Assembly: GCF_003853705.1 (NCBI RefSeq)
Contig: NZ_QTQI01000014.1
Span: 1 to 64,000, forward strand
DNA from: Burkholderia sp. Bp8992
GTDB taxonomy: Bacteria; Pseudomonadota; Gammaproteobacteria; Burkholderiales; Burkholderiaceae
Direction: 5' to 3'
DNA length: 64,000 nt
Both the position numbers and the translations under genes were made by a program. This document shows positions 45,188-55,051 of this stretch, in pieces (positions within the stretch are counted from its first letter, which is position 1; each line of letters opens with the position of its first letter). The notes beneath the pieces were generated by a model that made no database searches, was not told the DNA's origin, and saw only the letters and a list, made by a program, of their open reading frames with translations.

Positions 45188-46219
45188 ATGTCCGAAACGC
45201 GTTCGTTGTTCAACCGTAGCAAGCCGTCGAAGCCGTGGGCTCGACGGGTCGGCACGCTGCTGATGGTCGGCCTGCTCACGGCCGGCACGTTCGCATCGCT
45301 CGACGCTGAAGCCAAGCGCATGGGCGGCGGGCGCAGCATCGGCCGGCAGAATTCCACCGTCACGCAGCGCCAGGCCACGCCGCCCGCGCAGCAGCCGATG
45401 CAGCAGGCCGCGCCGTCGCAGGCGCAGCGTGCGAACCCGGCCGCGCCCGCGCCGGCCGCGCAGCCCAACCGCTCGCGCTGGCTCGGGCCGATCGCCGGCC
45501 TCGCGGCCGGTCTCGGCATCGCGGCGCTGCTGTCGCACTTCGGCCTCGGCGGCGCGTTCGCGAGCATGATGGCGAACGTCATCGTGATCGCACTCCTCGC
45601 GATGGTCGGCATCTGGCTGGTCCGCAAGTTCATGAACCGCCGTCGCCCGCAGGAGCCGGCGTACTCGGTCGGTGGTTCGGCATCGTCGTCGGGCGGCTAC
45701 TCGCAAAGCCCGTCGTTCCAGCAAGGCAATGCCGGCAGCAACTACGCCGGCAGCGGCAGCAGCTATGCGAACGAAGCGCAGGGCGTGTTCGGCGGCGGCG
45801 CGGCGGCAGCCGGCGCGGCAGCGGCTGCGGCGGCACCGCTCCAGGTGCCGGCCGGCTTCGACACCGAGGCGTTCCTGCGCAGCGCGAAGGTCTACTTCGT
45901 GCGCCTGCAGGCGGCGTGGGACCAGGGCAACCTGGCCGACATCCGCGAGTTCACGACGCCCGAAATGTTCGCCGAGATCAAGATCGACCTCGATTCGCGC
46001 GGCAACGAGGCGAACCAGACCGATGTCGTGCAGCTCGACGCGGAACTGGTCGCCATCGAGGATCGCGGCATCGAGCAGTCGGCGAGCGTGCGCTTCCATG
46101 GCCTGATCCGCGAATCGGCGAGCGCGTCGGCCGCACCGTTCGACGAGGTGTGGAACCTGTCGAAGTCGGGCAGCCAGGGCTGGTTGCTCGCGGGTATCCA
46201 GCAGATCAACACGCACTGA
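45188..46219 (+). CDS. Tim44-like domain-containing membrane protein
   Basis: The 343-residue protein starts with a hydrophobic segment (about residues 21-36), a Gln/Ala/Pro-rich linker, two membrane segments (about 98-145) and another Gly/Ser-rich linker. The C-terminal part (about 220-343) is a Tim44-like domain with FLRSAKVYFVRLQAAWDQGN and DEVWNLSKSGSQGWLLAGIQ. Bacterial relatives are of unknown function; the fold is that of a membrane-associated ligand-binding domain. It lies between ubiE and ubiJ. Confidence 0.87.
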   Translation: MSETRSLFNRSKPSKPWARRVGTLLMVGLLTAGTFASLDAEAKRMGGGRSIGRQNSTVTQRQATPPAQQPMQQAAPSQAQRANPAAPAPAAQPNRSRWLGPIAGLAAGLGIAALLSHFGLGGAFASMMANVIVIALLAMVGIWLVRKFMNRRRPQEPAYSVGGSASSSGGYSQSPSFQQGNAGSNYAGSGSSYANEAQGVFGGGAAAAGAAAAAAAPLQVPAGFDTEAFLRSAKVYFVRLQAAWDQGNLADIREFTTPEMFAEIKIDLDSRGNEANQTDVVQLDAELVAIEDRGIEQSASVRFHGLIRESASASAAPFDEVWNLSKSGSQGWLLAGIQQINTH

Positions 46220-46333
46220 GCGTGACCGGCGGCCCGCGCCGCCGGCACCCGGGCGACGGCCGCCGCACTGCGACCGCTTGCCGCCCGGGTGTACGGTCAG
46301 GCACGGTCTGCCGACGATCCGACGTTACAATAG

Positions 46334-46369
46334 AAACCCGCGTGGGCGCCCGGCCTGCGCGGGTTTTTT
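46334..46369 (+). terminator. Rho-independent terminator after the Tim44-like gene
   Basis: AACCCGCG (46335-46342) pairs with CGCGGGTT (46358-46365), followed by a T-run to 46369. It ends only 13 bases before the ubiJ start codon, so ubiJ needs read-through or a promoter overlapping the hairpin; a TACAAT lies at 46326-46331. Confidence 0.75.
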
Positions 46370-46382
46370 CTTTCCCAGCCCG

Positions 46383-47009
46383 ATGACCTTTGCCGCCAAG
46401 CCTTTTGCCGCTGCCGTCAATCACCTGCTCGCGCGCGAATCATGGGCGCGCGACCGCCTGATTCCCTATGCGGGCAAGACTGCCCGGATCGACGTGCCCC
46501 CCGTCACGCTCACGCTGCTGGTGCAGCCCGACGGCTATCTGTCGGCCGTCGACGCGCACGATGCGCAGCAGGTCGACGTGTCGATCGCGCTCGCGGGCGA
46601 TACCGTCGCCGCGTTCCTGCAGGGCGGCCAGGCGGCCGTGATGAAGCATGTGAAGATCGAGGGCGACGCGGAGTTCGCGACGCAGATCGCGAAGCTGGCC
46701 GAGCATCTGCGCTGGGAACCTGAAGAAGATCTCGCGAAGCTGGTCGGCGACGCTGCGGCATACCGGATCGCGACGGTCGTGCGCGACGCCGGTGCCCGCG
46801 CGCGACGCACCGGCCGCAACGTGCTCGATTCCGTCGCCGAATACTGGCTCGACGAGAACCCGCAAGTCGTCCGGCGCGCGTCGCTCGGCGGCTTCGACGC
46901 CGAACTGGCGCGCGCACGCGATGCGCTCGCGCGGGTCGAAAAGCGGGTCGAGCGACTCGAACAAAAAATCGGCGCGCGCACGGGCCCAGGCCCGCGCGGC
47001 GCGCACTGA
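46383..47009 (+). CDS. ubiJ: Ubiquinone biosynthesis accessory factor UbiJ (SCP2 domain)
   Basis: The 208-residue protein has an SCP2 sterol-carrier-like domain (about residues 15-120, with VTLLVQPDGYL and FLQGGQAAVMKHVKIEGDAEFA) and a charged C-terminal helix ending in VEKRVERLEQKI, a short coiled coil. UbiJ binds lipid intermediates in the ubiquinone synthesis complex. Its place between ubiE and ubiB is the usual order. The ATG at 46383 gives the typical start; the frame upstream overlaps a terminator. Confidence 0.88.
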   Translation: MTFAAKPFAAAVNHLLARESWARDRLIPYAGKTARIDVPPVTLTLLVQPDGYLSAVDAHDAQQVDVSIALAGDTVAAFLQGGQAAVMKHVKIEGDAEFATQIAKLAEHLRWEPEEDLAKLVGDAAAYRIATVVRDAGARARRTGRNVLDSVAEYWLDENPQVVRRASLGGFDAELARARDALARVEKRVERLEQKIGARTGPGPRGAH

Positions 47010-47021
47010 GGGCCGCAGGGC

Positions 47022-48599
47022 ATGCGCATTTTCCGTTTCATCAAGATTGTCTACACCGTCATCCGCTTTGGTCTCGACGAAGTGATGCTGTCCCGGATCG
47101 ACGACCGGCGCGTGAAGCTGCTGTTGCGGATCACGACGATCGGCCGCCGCTATTCCGATCCGCCCGCCGTGCGGCTGCGTCACGCGCTCGAAAGCCTCGG
47201 CCCGATATTCGTGAAGTTCGGCCAGGTGCTGTCGACGCGCCGCGACCTGCTGTCGGTCGATTTCGCAAACGAACTCGCGAAGCTGCAGGACCAGGTGCCG
47301 CCGTTCGATTCGGCCGTCGCGATCTCGATCATCGAGAAGTCGCTCGGGGCGCCGGTCGACGAGCTGTTCGACGAATTCGAGCGAGAGCCGATCGCGAGCG
47401 CGTCGATCGCACAGGTGCATTTCGCGAAGCTGAAGCAGGGCGTACACGCGGGCAAGGCCGTCGCGGTGAAGGTGCTGCGCCCGAACATGCTGTCCGTGAT
47501 CGATTCGGATCTCGCGCTGATGCGCGACATCGCCATCTGGACGGAGCGCATGTGGGCCGACGGCCGCCGCCTGAAGCCGCGCGAGGTCGTCGCCGAGTTC
47601 GACAAGTACCTGCACGACGAGCTCGACCTGATGCGCGAGGCCGCGAACGGCAGCCAGCTGCGCCGCAACTTCGCGGGCCTCGACCTGCTGCTCGTGCCCG
47701 AGATGTTCTGGGATTTCTCGACGTCGCAGGTGCTCGTGATGGAGCGCATGACGGGCGTGCCGATCAGCCAGGTCGAGACGCTGCGCTCGGCCGGCGTCGA
47801 CATCAAGAAGCTCGCGCGCGAGGGTGTCGAGATCTTCTTCACGCAGGTGTTCCGCGATGGTTTCTTCCATGCGGACATGCACCCCGGCAACATCCAGGTG
47901 AGCCTCGACCCCAGCACGTTCGGGCGCTATATCGCGCTCGATTTCGGGATCGTCGGCGCGCTGTCCGATTTCGACAAGAACTACCTCGCGCAGAACTTCC
48001 TCGCGTTCTTCAAGCGCGACTATCACCGCGTCGCGACGCTGCACCTCGAATCGGGCTGGGTGCCGCCCGAGACGCGCGTCGAGGAACTCGAAAGCGCGAT
48101 TCGCGCGGTGTGCGAGCCATATTTCGACCGCGCGCTGAAGGACATCTCGCTCGGCCAGGTGCTGATGCGCCTGTTCTCGACGTCGCGCCGCTTCAACGTC
48201 GAGATCCAGCCGCAGCTCGTGCTGCTGCAGAAAACGATGCTGAACGTCGAGGGGCTTGGCCGTTCGCTCGACCCCGAACTCGACCTGTGGAAGACCGCGA
48301 AGCCGTACCTCGAGCGCTGGATGACCGAGCAGATCGGCCTGCGCGGCTGGTACGAGCGCTTCAAGGTCGAAGCGCCGCAATGGAGCAAGACGCTGCCGCA
48401 ACTGCCGCGCCTGATCCATCACGCGATGGCCGCGCGCCATGACGCGCCGCGCGCCGCGAGCGAGGACCTGATGCGCCAGATTCTCGTCGAGCAGAAACGT
48501 ACGAACCGGCTGATGCAGGCGCTGCTGATCTTCGGCCTGTCGGTCGGTGTCGGGGCGCTCGTGGCGCGCGTGCTGCTCGCGCTCGCGTACGGCGCCTGA
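47022..48599 (+). CDS. ubiB: Ubiquinone biosynthesis regulatory protein kinase UbiB
   Basis: The 525-residue protein has the ABC1/ADCK atypical kinase domain: the KxGQ motif [15 protein letters not shown] near residue 65, [12 protein letters not shown] as the modified nucleotide loop, [10 protein letters not shown] as the catalytic loop and LDFGIVG as the metal site. The C-terminal end (about 495-520) is a membrane anchor. It supports ubiquinone synthesis through an ATPase-like activity. It begins 12 bases after ubiJ. Confidence 0.95.
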   Translation: MRIFRFIKIVYTVIRFGLDEVMLSRIDDRRVKLLLRITTIGRRYSDPPAVRLRHALESLGPIFVKFGQVLSTRRDLLSVDFANELAKLQDQVPPFDSAVAISIIEKSLGAPVDELFDEFEREPIASASIAQVHFAKLKQGVHAGKAVAVKVLRPNMLSVIDSDLALMRDIAIWTERMWADGRRLKPREVVAEFDKYLHDELDLMREAANGSQLRRNFAGLDLLLVPEMFWDFSTSQVLVMERMTGVPISQVETLRSAGVDIKKLAREGVEIFFTQVFRDGFFHADMHPGNIQVSLDPSTFGRYIALDFGIVGALSDFDKNYLAQNFLAFFKRDYHRVATLHLESGWVPPETRVEELESAIRAVCEPYFDRALKDISLGQVLMRLFSTSRRFNVEIQPQLVLLQKTMLNVEGLGRSLDPELDLWKTAKPYLERWMTEQIGLRGWYERFKVEAPQWSKTLPQLPRLIHHAMAARHDAPRAASEDLMRQILVEQKRTNRLMQALLIFGLSVGVGALVARVLLALAYGA

Positions 48600-48615
48600 C
48601 CGAAGGAGCATGGCG

Positions 48616-49242
48616 ATGTCCGATCCGAAGCACCCGGCCGCACCGACGGCCGCCGATTTCGCGACGCGCGACCCCGGCAACGCGTCGTTCTGGGACGAGC
48701 GCTTCGAGCGCGGCATGACGCCGTGGGAATTCGGCGGCGTGCCCGACGGCTTTCGCGGGTTCGCGCACCGGCTCGAGCCGTGCACGGTGCTGATTCCCGG
48801 CTGCGGCAGTGCGCAGGAGGCCGGGTGGCTCGCGCAGGCCGGCTGGCCCGTGCGCGCGATCGATTTCGCCGCGCAGGCGGTGGCTGCCGCGAAGGCGCAG
48901 CTCGGTGCGCATGCTGACGTCGTCGAGCAGGCCGATTTCTTTACGTACCGGCCGCCGTTCGACGTGCAGTGGGTGTACGAGCGCGCGTTCCTGTGCGCGC
49001 TGCCGCCGGCCATGCGCGCAGGCTACGCGGCACGGATGGCCGAACTGCTGCCCGCGGACGGATTGCTGGCCGGCTATTTCTTCGTGACGGCGAAACCGAA
49101 GGGGCCGCCGTTCGGAATCGAGCGTGCGGAACTCGATGCGCTGCTCGCGCCGCACTTCGAATTGATCGAGGATTTGCCCGTGACCGATTCGCTGGCCGTG
49201 TTCGAAGGACACGAGCGCTGGCTCACGTGGCGCCGCCGCTGA
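48616..49242 (+). CDS. Thiopurine S-methyltransferase-like SAM-dependent methyltransferase
   Basis: The 208-residue protein has the TPMT family layout: WDERFERGMTPWEFGGVP near residue 30, SAM motif VLIPGCGSAQEAGWLA near 62 and the YERAFLCALPP region. The family methylates thiols or inorganic selenium and tellurium compounds; the substrate here is not known. I choose the ATG at 48616 because GGAG at 48605-48608 has the right distance to it, while the ATG at 48610 is too close. Confidence 0.83.
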   Translation: MSDPKHPAAPTAADFATRDPGNASFWDERFERGMTPWEFGGVPDGFRGFAHRLEPCTVLIPGCGSAQEAGWLAQAGWPVRAIDFAAQAVAAAKAQLGAHADVVEQADFFTYRPPFDVQWVYERAFLCALPPAMRAGYAARMAELLPADGLLAGYFFVTAKPKGPPFGIERAELDALLAPHFELIEDLPVTDSLAVFEGHERWLTWRRR

Positions 49243-49338
49243 GGCCCGGGCATCGCGGCGATTGCCGGAGCGCGCCGGGGTTTCGGATATAATTCAAGGT
49301 TTTGCAAGCCGTTTCCAGTTTCTGCGGGAAAAAATATC

Positions 49339-49686
49339 ATGCCGATCTACGCCTATCGATGCGAAGCGTGCGGTTTCGCGAAGGACGTGCTCCAGAAGAT
49401 GAGCGACGCGCCGCTGTCGCAATGCCCTGAATGCGGGAAGGATGCTTTTCGCAAGCAGGTCACCGCCGCCGGTTTCCAGCTGAAGGGCTCGGGGTGGTAT
49501 GTCACCGATTTCCGCGGCGGCTCGGGCGGCACCAGCGCACCGGCGACGGCGTCGGGCGACGCGGCGCCGGCCGCAGCGGCGGAAGCCGCGCCCGCTGCAG
49601 CCGCACCGGCGGCGGCAAGCCCTTCCGCCAGCACGACGACGAGCGCAGCGCCGGCACCGGCCGCCACGCCCGCCGCCAGCAGTTGA
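49339..49686 (+). CDS. FmdB family zinc-ribbon protein
   Basis: The 115-residue protein starts MPIYAYRCEACGFA, with a zinc ribbon made of CEAC and CPEC near residues 8-33. The second half (about 60-115) is an Ala/Pro/Ser/Thr-rich low-complexity tail. FmdB-type proteins were first met next to formamidase genes and are thought to be regulators, without firm function. It lies 5' of the DUF502 and aspS genes, a common order in this group. Confidence 0.86.
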   Translation: MPIYAYRCEACGFAKDVLQKMSDAPLSQCPECGKDAFRKQVTAAGFQLKGSGWYVTDFRGGSGGTSAPATASGDAAPAAAAEAAPAAAAPAAASPSASTTTSAAPAPAATPAASS

Positions 49687-49747
49687 CCGTCGCGGCCCGG
49701 CCGGGCCGCGACCAACCCGCGCTTCCAGCGCGGTTCATTGACGGCAG

Positions 49748-50398
49748 ATGATGAAAAAGACGACCCTGAAAACGGTGTTCCTGACCGGCTTGCTGGTTCT
49801 CGTCCCGCTCGCGATCACGCTGTGGGTGCTCGGCCTCATCATCGGCACGATGGACCAGACGCTGCTCCTGCTGCCCGAATCGTGGCAGCCCGAGCGGATG
49901 CTCGGCTTCCATCTGCCGGGGATCGGCGCGGTGCTGACGCTCGCGTTCATCTTCGTCGTCGGGCTGGCCACGCAGAACTTCATCGGCCAGAAGCTCGTCA
50001 CGTGGTGGAACGCGGTCGTGCGTCACATCCCGGTCGTCGGGCCGATCTACACGAGCGTCAAGCAGGTGTCGGACACGCTGCTGTCGAGCAGCGGCAACGC
50101 GTTCCGCAAGGCGCTGCTGATCGAATACCCGCGCCGCGGCTCGTATACGATCGCGTTTCTGACCGGCACGCCCGGCGGCGACGTGGTCAACCATCTGACG
50201 GAAGAGTACGTGAGCGTGTACGTGCCCACGACGCCGAACCCGACGTCGGGCTTCTTCCTGATGCTGCCAAAGAGCGAAGTCATCGAACTCGACATGTCGG
50301 TCGATGCCGCGCTCAAGTACATCGTCTCGATGGGCGTCGTGGCGCCTCCGGCGCCGGCTCCGGCGCCCGCCCGCCGCCCCGTCGAGCCGCCGCTGTAA
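49748..50398 (+). CDS. DUF502 domain-containing membrane protein
   Basis: The 216-residue protein has two membrane segments (about residues 9-32 and 55-78) and the DUF502 motifs HIPVVGPIYTSVKQVSDTL and YVPTTPNPTSGFFLMLP. The C terminus is Pro/Ala-rich. The family is widespread and its function is unknown; homologues occur near aspS in beta-proteobacteria. Two adjacent ATG codons (49748 and 49751) are possible starts. Confidence 0.88.
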   Translation: MMKKTTLKTVFLTGLLVLVPLAITLWVLGLIIGTMDQTLLLLPESWQPERMLGFHLPGIGAVLTLAFIFVVGLATQNFIGQKLVTWWNAVVRHIPVVGPIYTSVKQVSDTLLSSSGNAFRKALLIEYPRRGSYTIAFLTGTPGGDVVNHLTEEYVSVYVPTTPNPTSGFFLMLPKSEVIELDMSVDAALKYIVSMGVVAPPAPAPAPARRPVEPPL

Positions 50399-50465
50399 GT
50401 AAAGAATCATCGCCCGGGCCGCGCGTTGCGGCACCCGTTGATCAAACCGAACGAAAGCAAACATC

Positions 50466-52268
50466 ATGTCGATGCGTACTGAATACTGCGGTCTCGTGAC
50501 CGAACACCTGCTGGGCCAAACCGTGTCGCTGTGCGGCTGGGTGCAGCGCCGCCGCGATCACGGCGGTGTGATCTTCATCGACCTGCGCGATCGTGAAGGC
50601 CTCGTGCAGGTGGTATGCGACCCGGATCGCGCGGAGATGTTCGCGACCGCCGAAGGCGTGCGCAACGAGTTCTGCGTGCAGATCAAGGGCCTCGTGCGCA
50701 ACCGTCCGGAAGGCACGGTCAACGCCGGCCTGAAGAGCGGCAAGATCGAAGTGCTGTGCCACGAACTGAACGTGCTGAACGCGTCGGTCACGCCGCCGTT
50801 CCAGCTCGACGACGACAACCTGTCGGAAACGACGCGCCTCACGCACCGCGTGCTCGACCTGCGCCGCCCGCAGATGCAGCACAACCTGCGCCTGCGCTAC
50901 CGCGTCGCGATCGAGGCACGCAAGTACCTCGACGAGCAGGGCTTCATCGACATCGAAACGCCGATGCTGACGAAGAGCACGCCGGAAGGCGCGCGCGACT
51001 ACCTCGTGCCGTCGCGCGTGAACGCGGGCCAGTTCTTCGCGCTGCCGCAGTCGCCGCAGCTGTTCAAGCAGCTGCTGATGGTCGCGAACTTCGACCGTTA
51101 CTACCAGATCACCAAGTGCTTCCGCGACGAGGACCTCCGCGCCGACCGCCAGCCGGAATTCACGCAGATCGACTGCGAAACGTCGTTCCTCGGCGAGCAG
51201 GAAATCCGTGACCTGTTCGAAGACATGATCCGTCACATCTTCAAGACGACGATCGACGTCGAGCTCGACGCCAAATTCCCGGTGATGCCGTACTCGGAAG
51301 CGATGGCGCGTTTCGGTTCGGACAAGCCGGACCTGCGCGTGCAGCTCGAATTCACCGAGCTGACCGACGCGATGAAGGACGTCGACTTCAAGGTGTTCAG
51401 CACGCCGGCCAACGCGAAGGACGGCCGTGTCGCGGCGCTGCGCGTGCCGAAGGGCAGCGAACTGTCGCGCGGCGACATCGACGGCTACACGGAATTCGTG
51501 CGCATCTACGGCGCGAAGGGCCTCGCCTGGATCAAGGTCAACGAGAAGGCGAAGGGCCGCGACGGCCTGCAAAGCCCGATCGTCAAGAACCTGCACGACG
51601 CGTCGATCGCGGCGATCCTCGAGCGCACCGGCGCTGAAGACGGCGACATCATCTTCTTCGCGGCCGACCGCGCGAAGGTCGTCAACGACAGCCTCGGCGC
51701 ACTGCGCCTGAAGATCGGCCATTCGGAATTCGGCAAGGCGAACGGCCTCGTCCAGGCCGGCTGGAAGCCGCTGTGGGTCGTCGACTTCCCGATGTTCGAA
51801 TACGACGACGAAGATGCGCGCTACGTGGCTGCGCACCACCCGTTCACGAGCCCGAAGGACGAGCACCTCGAGTACCTCGAGACCGACCCGGGCCGCTGCC
51901 TCGCGAAGGCCTACGACATGGTGCTGAACGGCTGGGAAATCGGCGGCGGCTCGGTGCGTATCCACCGCGAGGAAGTGCAGAGCAAGGTGTTCCGTGCGCT
52001 GAAGATCGGCGCGGAAGAAGCGCAGCTGAAGTTCGGCTTCCTGCTGGACGCGCTGCAGTACGGCGCGCCGCCGCACGGCGGTATCGCATTCGGTCTCGAC
52101 CGCATCGTCACGATGATGGCCGGCGCCGATTCGATCCGCGACGTGATCGCGTTCCCGAAGACGCAGCGTGCGCAGGATCTGCTCACGCAAGCGCCGAGCC
52201 CGGTCGACGAGCGCCAGCTGCGCGAACTGCACATCCGTCTGCGTCAGCCGGAGCAGCCGAAGGCGTAA
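50466..52268 (+). CDS. aspS: Aspartyl-tRNA synthetase
   Basis: The 600-residue protein is a full-length class II synthetase of the bacterial type: N-terminal OB fold (about 1-105, [24 protein letters not shown]), motif 2 region [20 protein letters not shown], the GAD insertion domain (about 290-410) and motif 3 [14 protein letters not shown]. It charges tRNA-Asp, and in organisms lacking asparaginyl-tRNA synthetase also tRNA-Asn. The gene starts 67 bases after DUF502. Confidence 0.97.
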   Translation: MSMRTEYCGLVTEHLLGQTVSLCGWVQRRRDHGGVIFIDLRDREGLVQVVCDPDRAEMFATAEGVRNEFCVQIKGLVRNRPEGTVNAGLKSGKIEVLCHELNVLNASVTPPFQLDDDNLSETTRLTHRVLDLRRPQMQHNLRLRYRVAIEARKYLDEQGFIDIETPMLTKSTPEGARDYLVPSRVNAGQFFALPQSPQLFKQLLMVANFDRYYQITKCFRDEDLRADRQPEFTQIDCETSFLGEQEIRDLFEDMIRHIFKTTIDVELDAKFPVMPYSEAMARFGSDKPDLRVQLEFTELTDAMKDVDFKVFSTPANAKDGRVAALRVPKGSELSRGDIDGYTEFVRIYGAKGLAWIKVNEKAKGRDGLQSPIVKNLHDASIAAILERTGAEDGDIIFFAADRAKVVNDSLGALRLKIGHSEFGKANGLVQAGWKPLWVVDFPMFEYDDEDARYVAAHHPFTSPKDEHLEYLETDPGRCLAKAYDMVLNGWEIGGGSVRIHREEVQSKVFRALKIGAEEAQLKFGFLLDALQYGAPPHGGIAFGLDRIVTMMAGADSIRDVIAFPKTQRAQDLLTQAPSPVDERQLRELHIRLRQPEQPKA

Positions 52269-52319
52269 CGCGTTCGGTACCCGGTCGTGTGTGCGGTCGC
52301 GCGCACACGACACCTACGA

Positions 52320-52344
52320 AAAAGGCGCAGCGATGCGCCTTTTT
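52320..52344 (+). terminator. Rho-independent terminator after aspS
   Basis: AAAAGGCGCA (52320-52329) pairs with TGCGCCTTTT (52334-52343) around a GCGA tetraloop, followed by more T residues. It ends the aspS transcript 50 bases after the stop codon. Confidence 0.88.
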
Positions 52345-52427
52345 CATTTTTTGCGGTACAGTCGCAGCACTTGCCGCACGTTCGGGGCACATGCCCGACG
52401 CACGGCCCTGTGCCGCATGAAACAACG

Positions 52428-52922
52428 ATGACGAAGCCGCCGAAAATCCCCGAATCCGTTCTTGTCGTGATCTACACGCCCGACCTCGATGTACTCGTGA
52501 TCAAGCGTGCCGACCAGCCCGATTTCTGGCAATCGGTCACCGGCTCGAAAGACGCGCTCGACGAGCCGCTCGCCGTGACGGCCGCGCGCGAAGTGGCCGA
52601 GGAAACCGGCATCGCCGTCGGCACGCCCGACGTGCCGGCCAGCGCGCTCGTCGACTGGCGCCACCGGATCGAATACACGATCTATCCGCAATACCTGCAT
52701 CGCTATGCACCGGGCGTCACGCGCAACGTCGAGCACTGGTTCGGCCTGTGCGTGCCGCGTCGCGTCGACGTGACACTGTCGCCGCGCGAGCACGTCGACC
52801 ATGCGTGGCTGCCGTTCCGCGAGGCGGCCGCGCGCTGCTTCTCGCCGTCGAATGCGGAGGCGATCCTGCAACTGCCCGCGCGCGTGGCCCTGTCGCGCGC
52901 GCCGCACGGCTCGTCCGCATGA
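52428..52922 (+). CDS. nudB: Dihydroneopterin triphosphate diphosphatase (Nudix)
   Basis: The 164-residue Nudix protein has the box from GSKDALDEPLAVTAAREVAEETGI: the G-x5-E-x7-REVxEExG pattern is complete except that Lys-Asp replaces Gly/Val around the first Glu. The start IPESVLVVIYTPDLDVL-WQSVTGS matches NudB, which removes pyrophosphate from dihydroneopterin triphosphate in folate synthesis and is often found next to aspS. Its stop overlaps the next start as ATGA. Confidence 0.88.
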   Translation: MTKPPKIPESVLVVIYTPDLDVLVIKRADQPDFWQSVTGSKDALDEPLAVTAAREVAEETGIAVGTPDVPASALVDWRHRIEYTIYPQYLHRYAPGVTRNVEHWFGLCVPRRVDVTLSPREHVDHAWLPFREAAARCFSPSNAEAILQLPARVALSRAPHGSSA

Positions 52923-54193
52923 CGGCGGAGGCCCGCAAGCGCTTCGCGCAATTGCGGCAGATGTTCCTGCAGGAACGCGGTTCCGCATCGCGGCTCGCGT
53001 TCACGGCCGGCAATACGGTGCGGCTGTGCGAAACCGGCGGCGAATTCTTCCGGGCGCTGATCGAGCGGATCGACGCCGCCCGCGAGCAGGTGATGCTCGA
53101 AACCTACATCTTCTGCGACGACGCGGCGGGGCGGCCGGTGTCGGACGCGCTGATCCGTGCGGCGCGGCGCGGCGTGCGCGTGCGCGTGATCACCGACGGC
53201 ATCGGCACCGCGCGCCTGCCGCTGTTCGACACCTGGGCCGAGGCCGGCGTCGAGCATTGCATCTACAACCGCTTCCTGTTCGGCCGCTTCGGCTTCTCGC
53301 GCACGCACCGCAAGCTCGCGGTGATCGATCATGCGGCCGCGTTCTGCGGCGGCATCAACATCGTCGACGACTATGCGCAGAACGGCACGACGCTGCCGTT
53401 TCCGCGCTGGGATTTCGCGGTCGAGATGGCGGGGCCCGCGGTGTCCGACGTGCGCGCCGCGTTCGAACTGCAGTGGCACCGGATCCAGTTCGGCCACAAG
53501 CCGTACGCGCAGTACGCGGCCGGGCTGCACGGCGGCGAAGCGTTCCCCGACATGTTCCGGCGCTGGATGCGCAGCCACCGGTGGATCAAGGCCGGTGCGC
53601 TCAGGGTCGTGACGGAGCCGAGCGTCGCGTTCGTCGCGCGCGACAACGTCGTGAACCGCCGCGCGATCGAGAAGGCCTATCTCGCCGCGATCGGCCAGGC
53701 GCGCCAGCGGATCCTGCTTGCGAATCCGTACTTCATGCCGGGCCGCAAGCTGCGCCGTGCGCTGACGGGCGCGGCACGGCGCGGCGTCGACGTGCGGATC
53801 CTGATCGGCCGCAAGGAGTTCGCGGCGCTCGATACGGCCGTGCCGTTCCTCTATCACGCGCTGCTGCGCGCGGGCGTGCGCGTTGCCGAATACGACAAGA
53901 CGATGCTGCACGGCAAGGTCGCGGTGATCGACGACAACTGGGCGACGGTCGGCTCGTCGAACCTGGACGCGCTGAGCCTGATGCTGAACAATGAAGCGAA
54001 CGTCGTGCTGGTGCGCTACGATGCAGTCACGAACGAACTGCGCGACGCGATCGCGGCCGCGTTCGCCGATGGCCGGGAGATCGACCCCGCGCGCTTCGCC
54101 GCGCGCCCGCGCGTCGAGCGGCTGCTGAACTGGCTTGCGTACACCACGTATCGTCTCGTGATGAAGGCGCTGACGGTCGGCGGTTACGACTGA
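52919..54193 (+). CDS. clsB: Cardiolipin synthase ClsB-like (phospholipase D family)
   Basis: The 424-residue protein has two HKD motifs, THRKLAVIDHAAAFCGG and LHGKVAVIDD, each with its following GS/GG residues, and LETYIFCDDAAG at the start of the domain. This fits ClsB, which makes cardiolipin from phosphatidylglycerol at the inner membrane. It lacks the lipoprotein signal of the other PLD protein in this window. It is translationally coupled to nudB through an ATGA overlap. Confidence 0.86.
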   Translation: MTAEARKRFAQLRQMFLQERGSASRLAFTAGNTVRLCETGGEFFRALIERIDAAREQVMLETYIFCDDAAGRPVSDALIRAARRGVRVRVITDGIGTARLPLFDTWAEAGVEHCIYNRFLFGRFGFSRTHRKLAVIDHAAAFCGGINIVDDYAQNGTTLPFPRWDFAVEMAGPAVSDVRAAFELQWHRIQFGHKPYAQYAAGLHGGEAFPDMFRRWMRSHRWIKAGALRVVTEPSVAFVARDNVVNRRAIEKAYLAAIGQARQRILLANPYFMPGRKLRRALTGAARRGVDVRILIGRKEFAALDTAVPFLYHALLRAGVRVAEYDKTMLHGKVAVIDDNWATVGSSNLDALSLMLNNEANVVLVRYDAVTNELRDAIAAAFADGREIDPARFAARPRVERLLNWLAYTTYRLVMKALTVGGYD

Positions 54194-54287
54194 CGCAGAC
54201 TAAGCATTCGCTTCAAAATATCTGTCCGCACGTTCGTGCGGAAAAGCCGCTCCGGTCCCGCCGGAATCGCGCAAAATAGCGGCTCGG

Positions 54288-54369
54288 TTAGACACCGGTT
54301 TCTAATAATTTCCTTGTTTCGCGAGCGGCCGCACTCAATAATAGTACGGCCGTTCGATTTTATTCGAAC
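54288..54369. promoter_or_regulatory. Operator-like inverted repeats upstream of the TetR gene
   Basis: The 200-base AT-richer gap holds two palindromes: TTAGA-N8-TCTAA (54288-54305) and GTTCGA-TTTTAT-TCGAAC (54352-54369). Either is of the size bound by TetR-family dimers. The second lies 24 bases before the TetR start codon, as expected for autoregulation. Confidence 0.5.
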
Positions 54370-54393
54370 CCCCGAACGGTTACAGAAATAGCT

Positions 54394-54993
54394 ATGCGAA
54401 AAGGCGAACAGACGCGTGCCGCGATACTTGAAGCTGCTTTGGACCTCGCCAGCCGTGACGGGCTGGAGGGGCTGACGATCGGCCTGCTGGCCGAGCGCAT
54501 GCAGATGAGCAAGAGCGGTGTGTTCGCGCACTTCGGATCGCGTGAAGACCTGCAGGTCGAGGTCGTCCGCGAGTATCACCATCGTTTCGAAAACGAGGTG
54601 TTCTTTCCGAGCCTGCGCGAACCGCGAGGCTTGCCGCGCCTTCGGGCGATGCTGGCCCGCTGGACGGAGAAGCGCATCCAGGAGGTGACGACGGGATGCA
54701 TCTACATCAGCGGTGCGGTCGAGTACGACGATCGGCCTGACAGCCCCGTGCGCGAGCAGTTGATCGCGAGCGTGACGGCCTGGCGTGCCGCGATGCTGCG
54801 TGCCATTTCGCAGGCGAAGGAAGAAGGCCATCTGCGTGCGGATACCGATCCGGACCTGATGCTCTTCGAGTTGTACAGCTTCACGCTCGGCCTGCATCAC
54901 GACGCACGCTTCCTGCATTCGCCGGACGCCGTGCGCCTCACGTGGGCCGCGCTGGAAAAGACGATTGTTTCGTATCAGAGCGAGAGCCGTTAG
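54394..54993 (+). CDS. TetR/AcrR family transcriptional regulator
   Basis: The 199-residue protein has the TetR helix-turn-helix at residues about 10-55 (LTIGLLAERMQMSKSGVFAHFGSREDL) and a larger C-terminal ligand domain. It precedes the beta-oxidation genes in the same direction, 58 bases before the acyl-CoA dehydrogenase gene, and is therefore a likely repressor of them that senses acyl-CoA. The effector is inferred. Confidence 0.86.
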   Translation: MRKGEQTRAAILEAALDLASRDGLEGLTIGLLAERMQMSKSGVFAHFGSREDLQVEVVREYHHRFENEVFFPSLREPRGLPRLRAMLARWTEKRIQEVTTGCIYISGAVEYDDRPDSPVREQLIASVTAWRAAMLRAISQAKEEGHLRADTDPDLMLFELYSFTLGLHHDARFLHSPDAVRLTWAALEKTIVSYQSESR

Positions 54994-55051
54994 CGGCGCG
55001 TGACCCGCCCGCCAGGAGCTCGAGCCGTTTTGCCCACCTTTGGAGAGAGTC

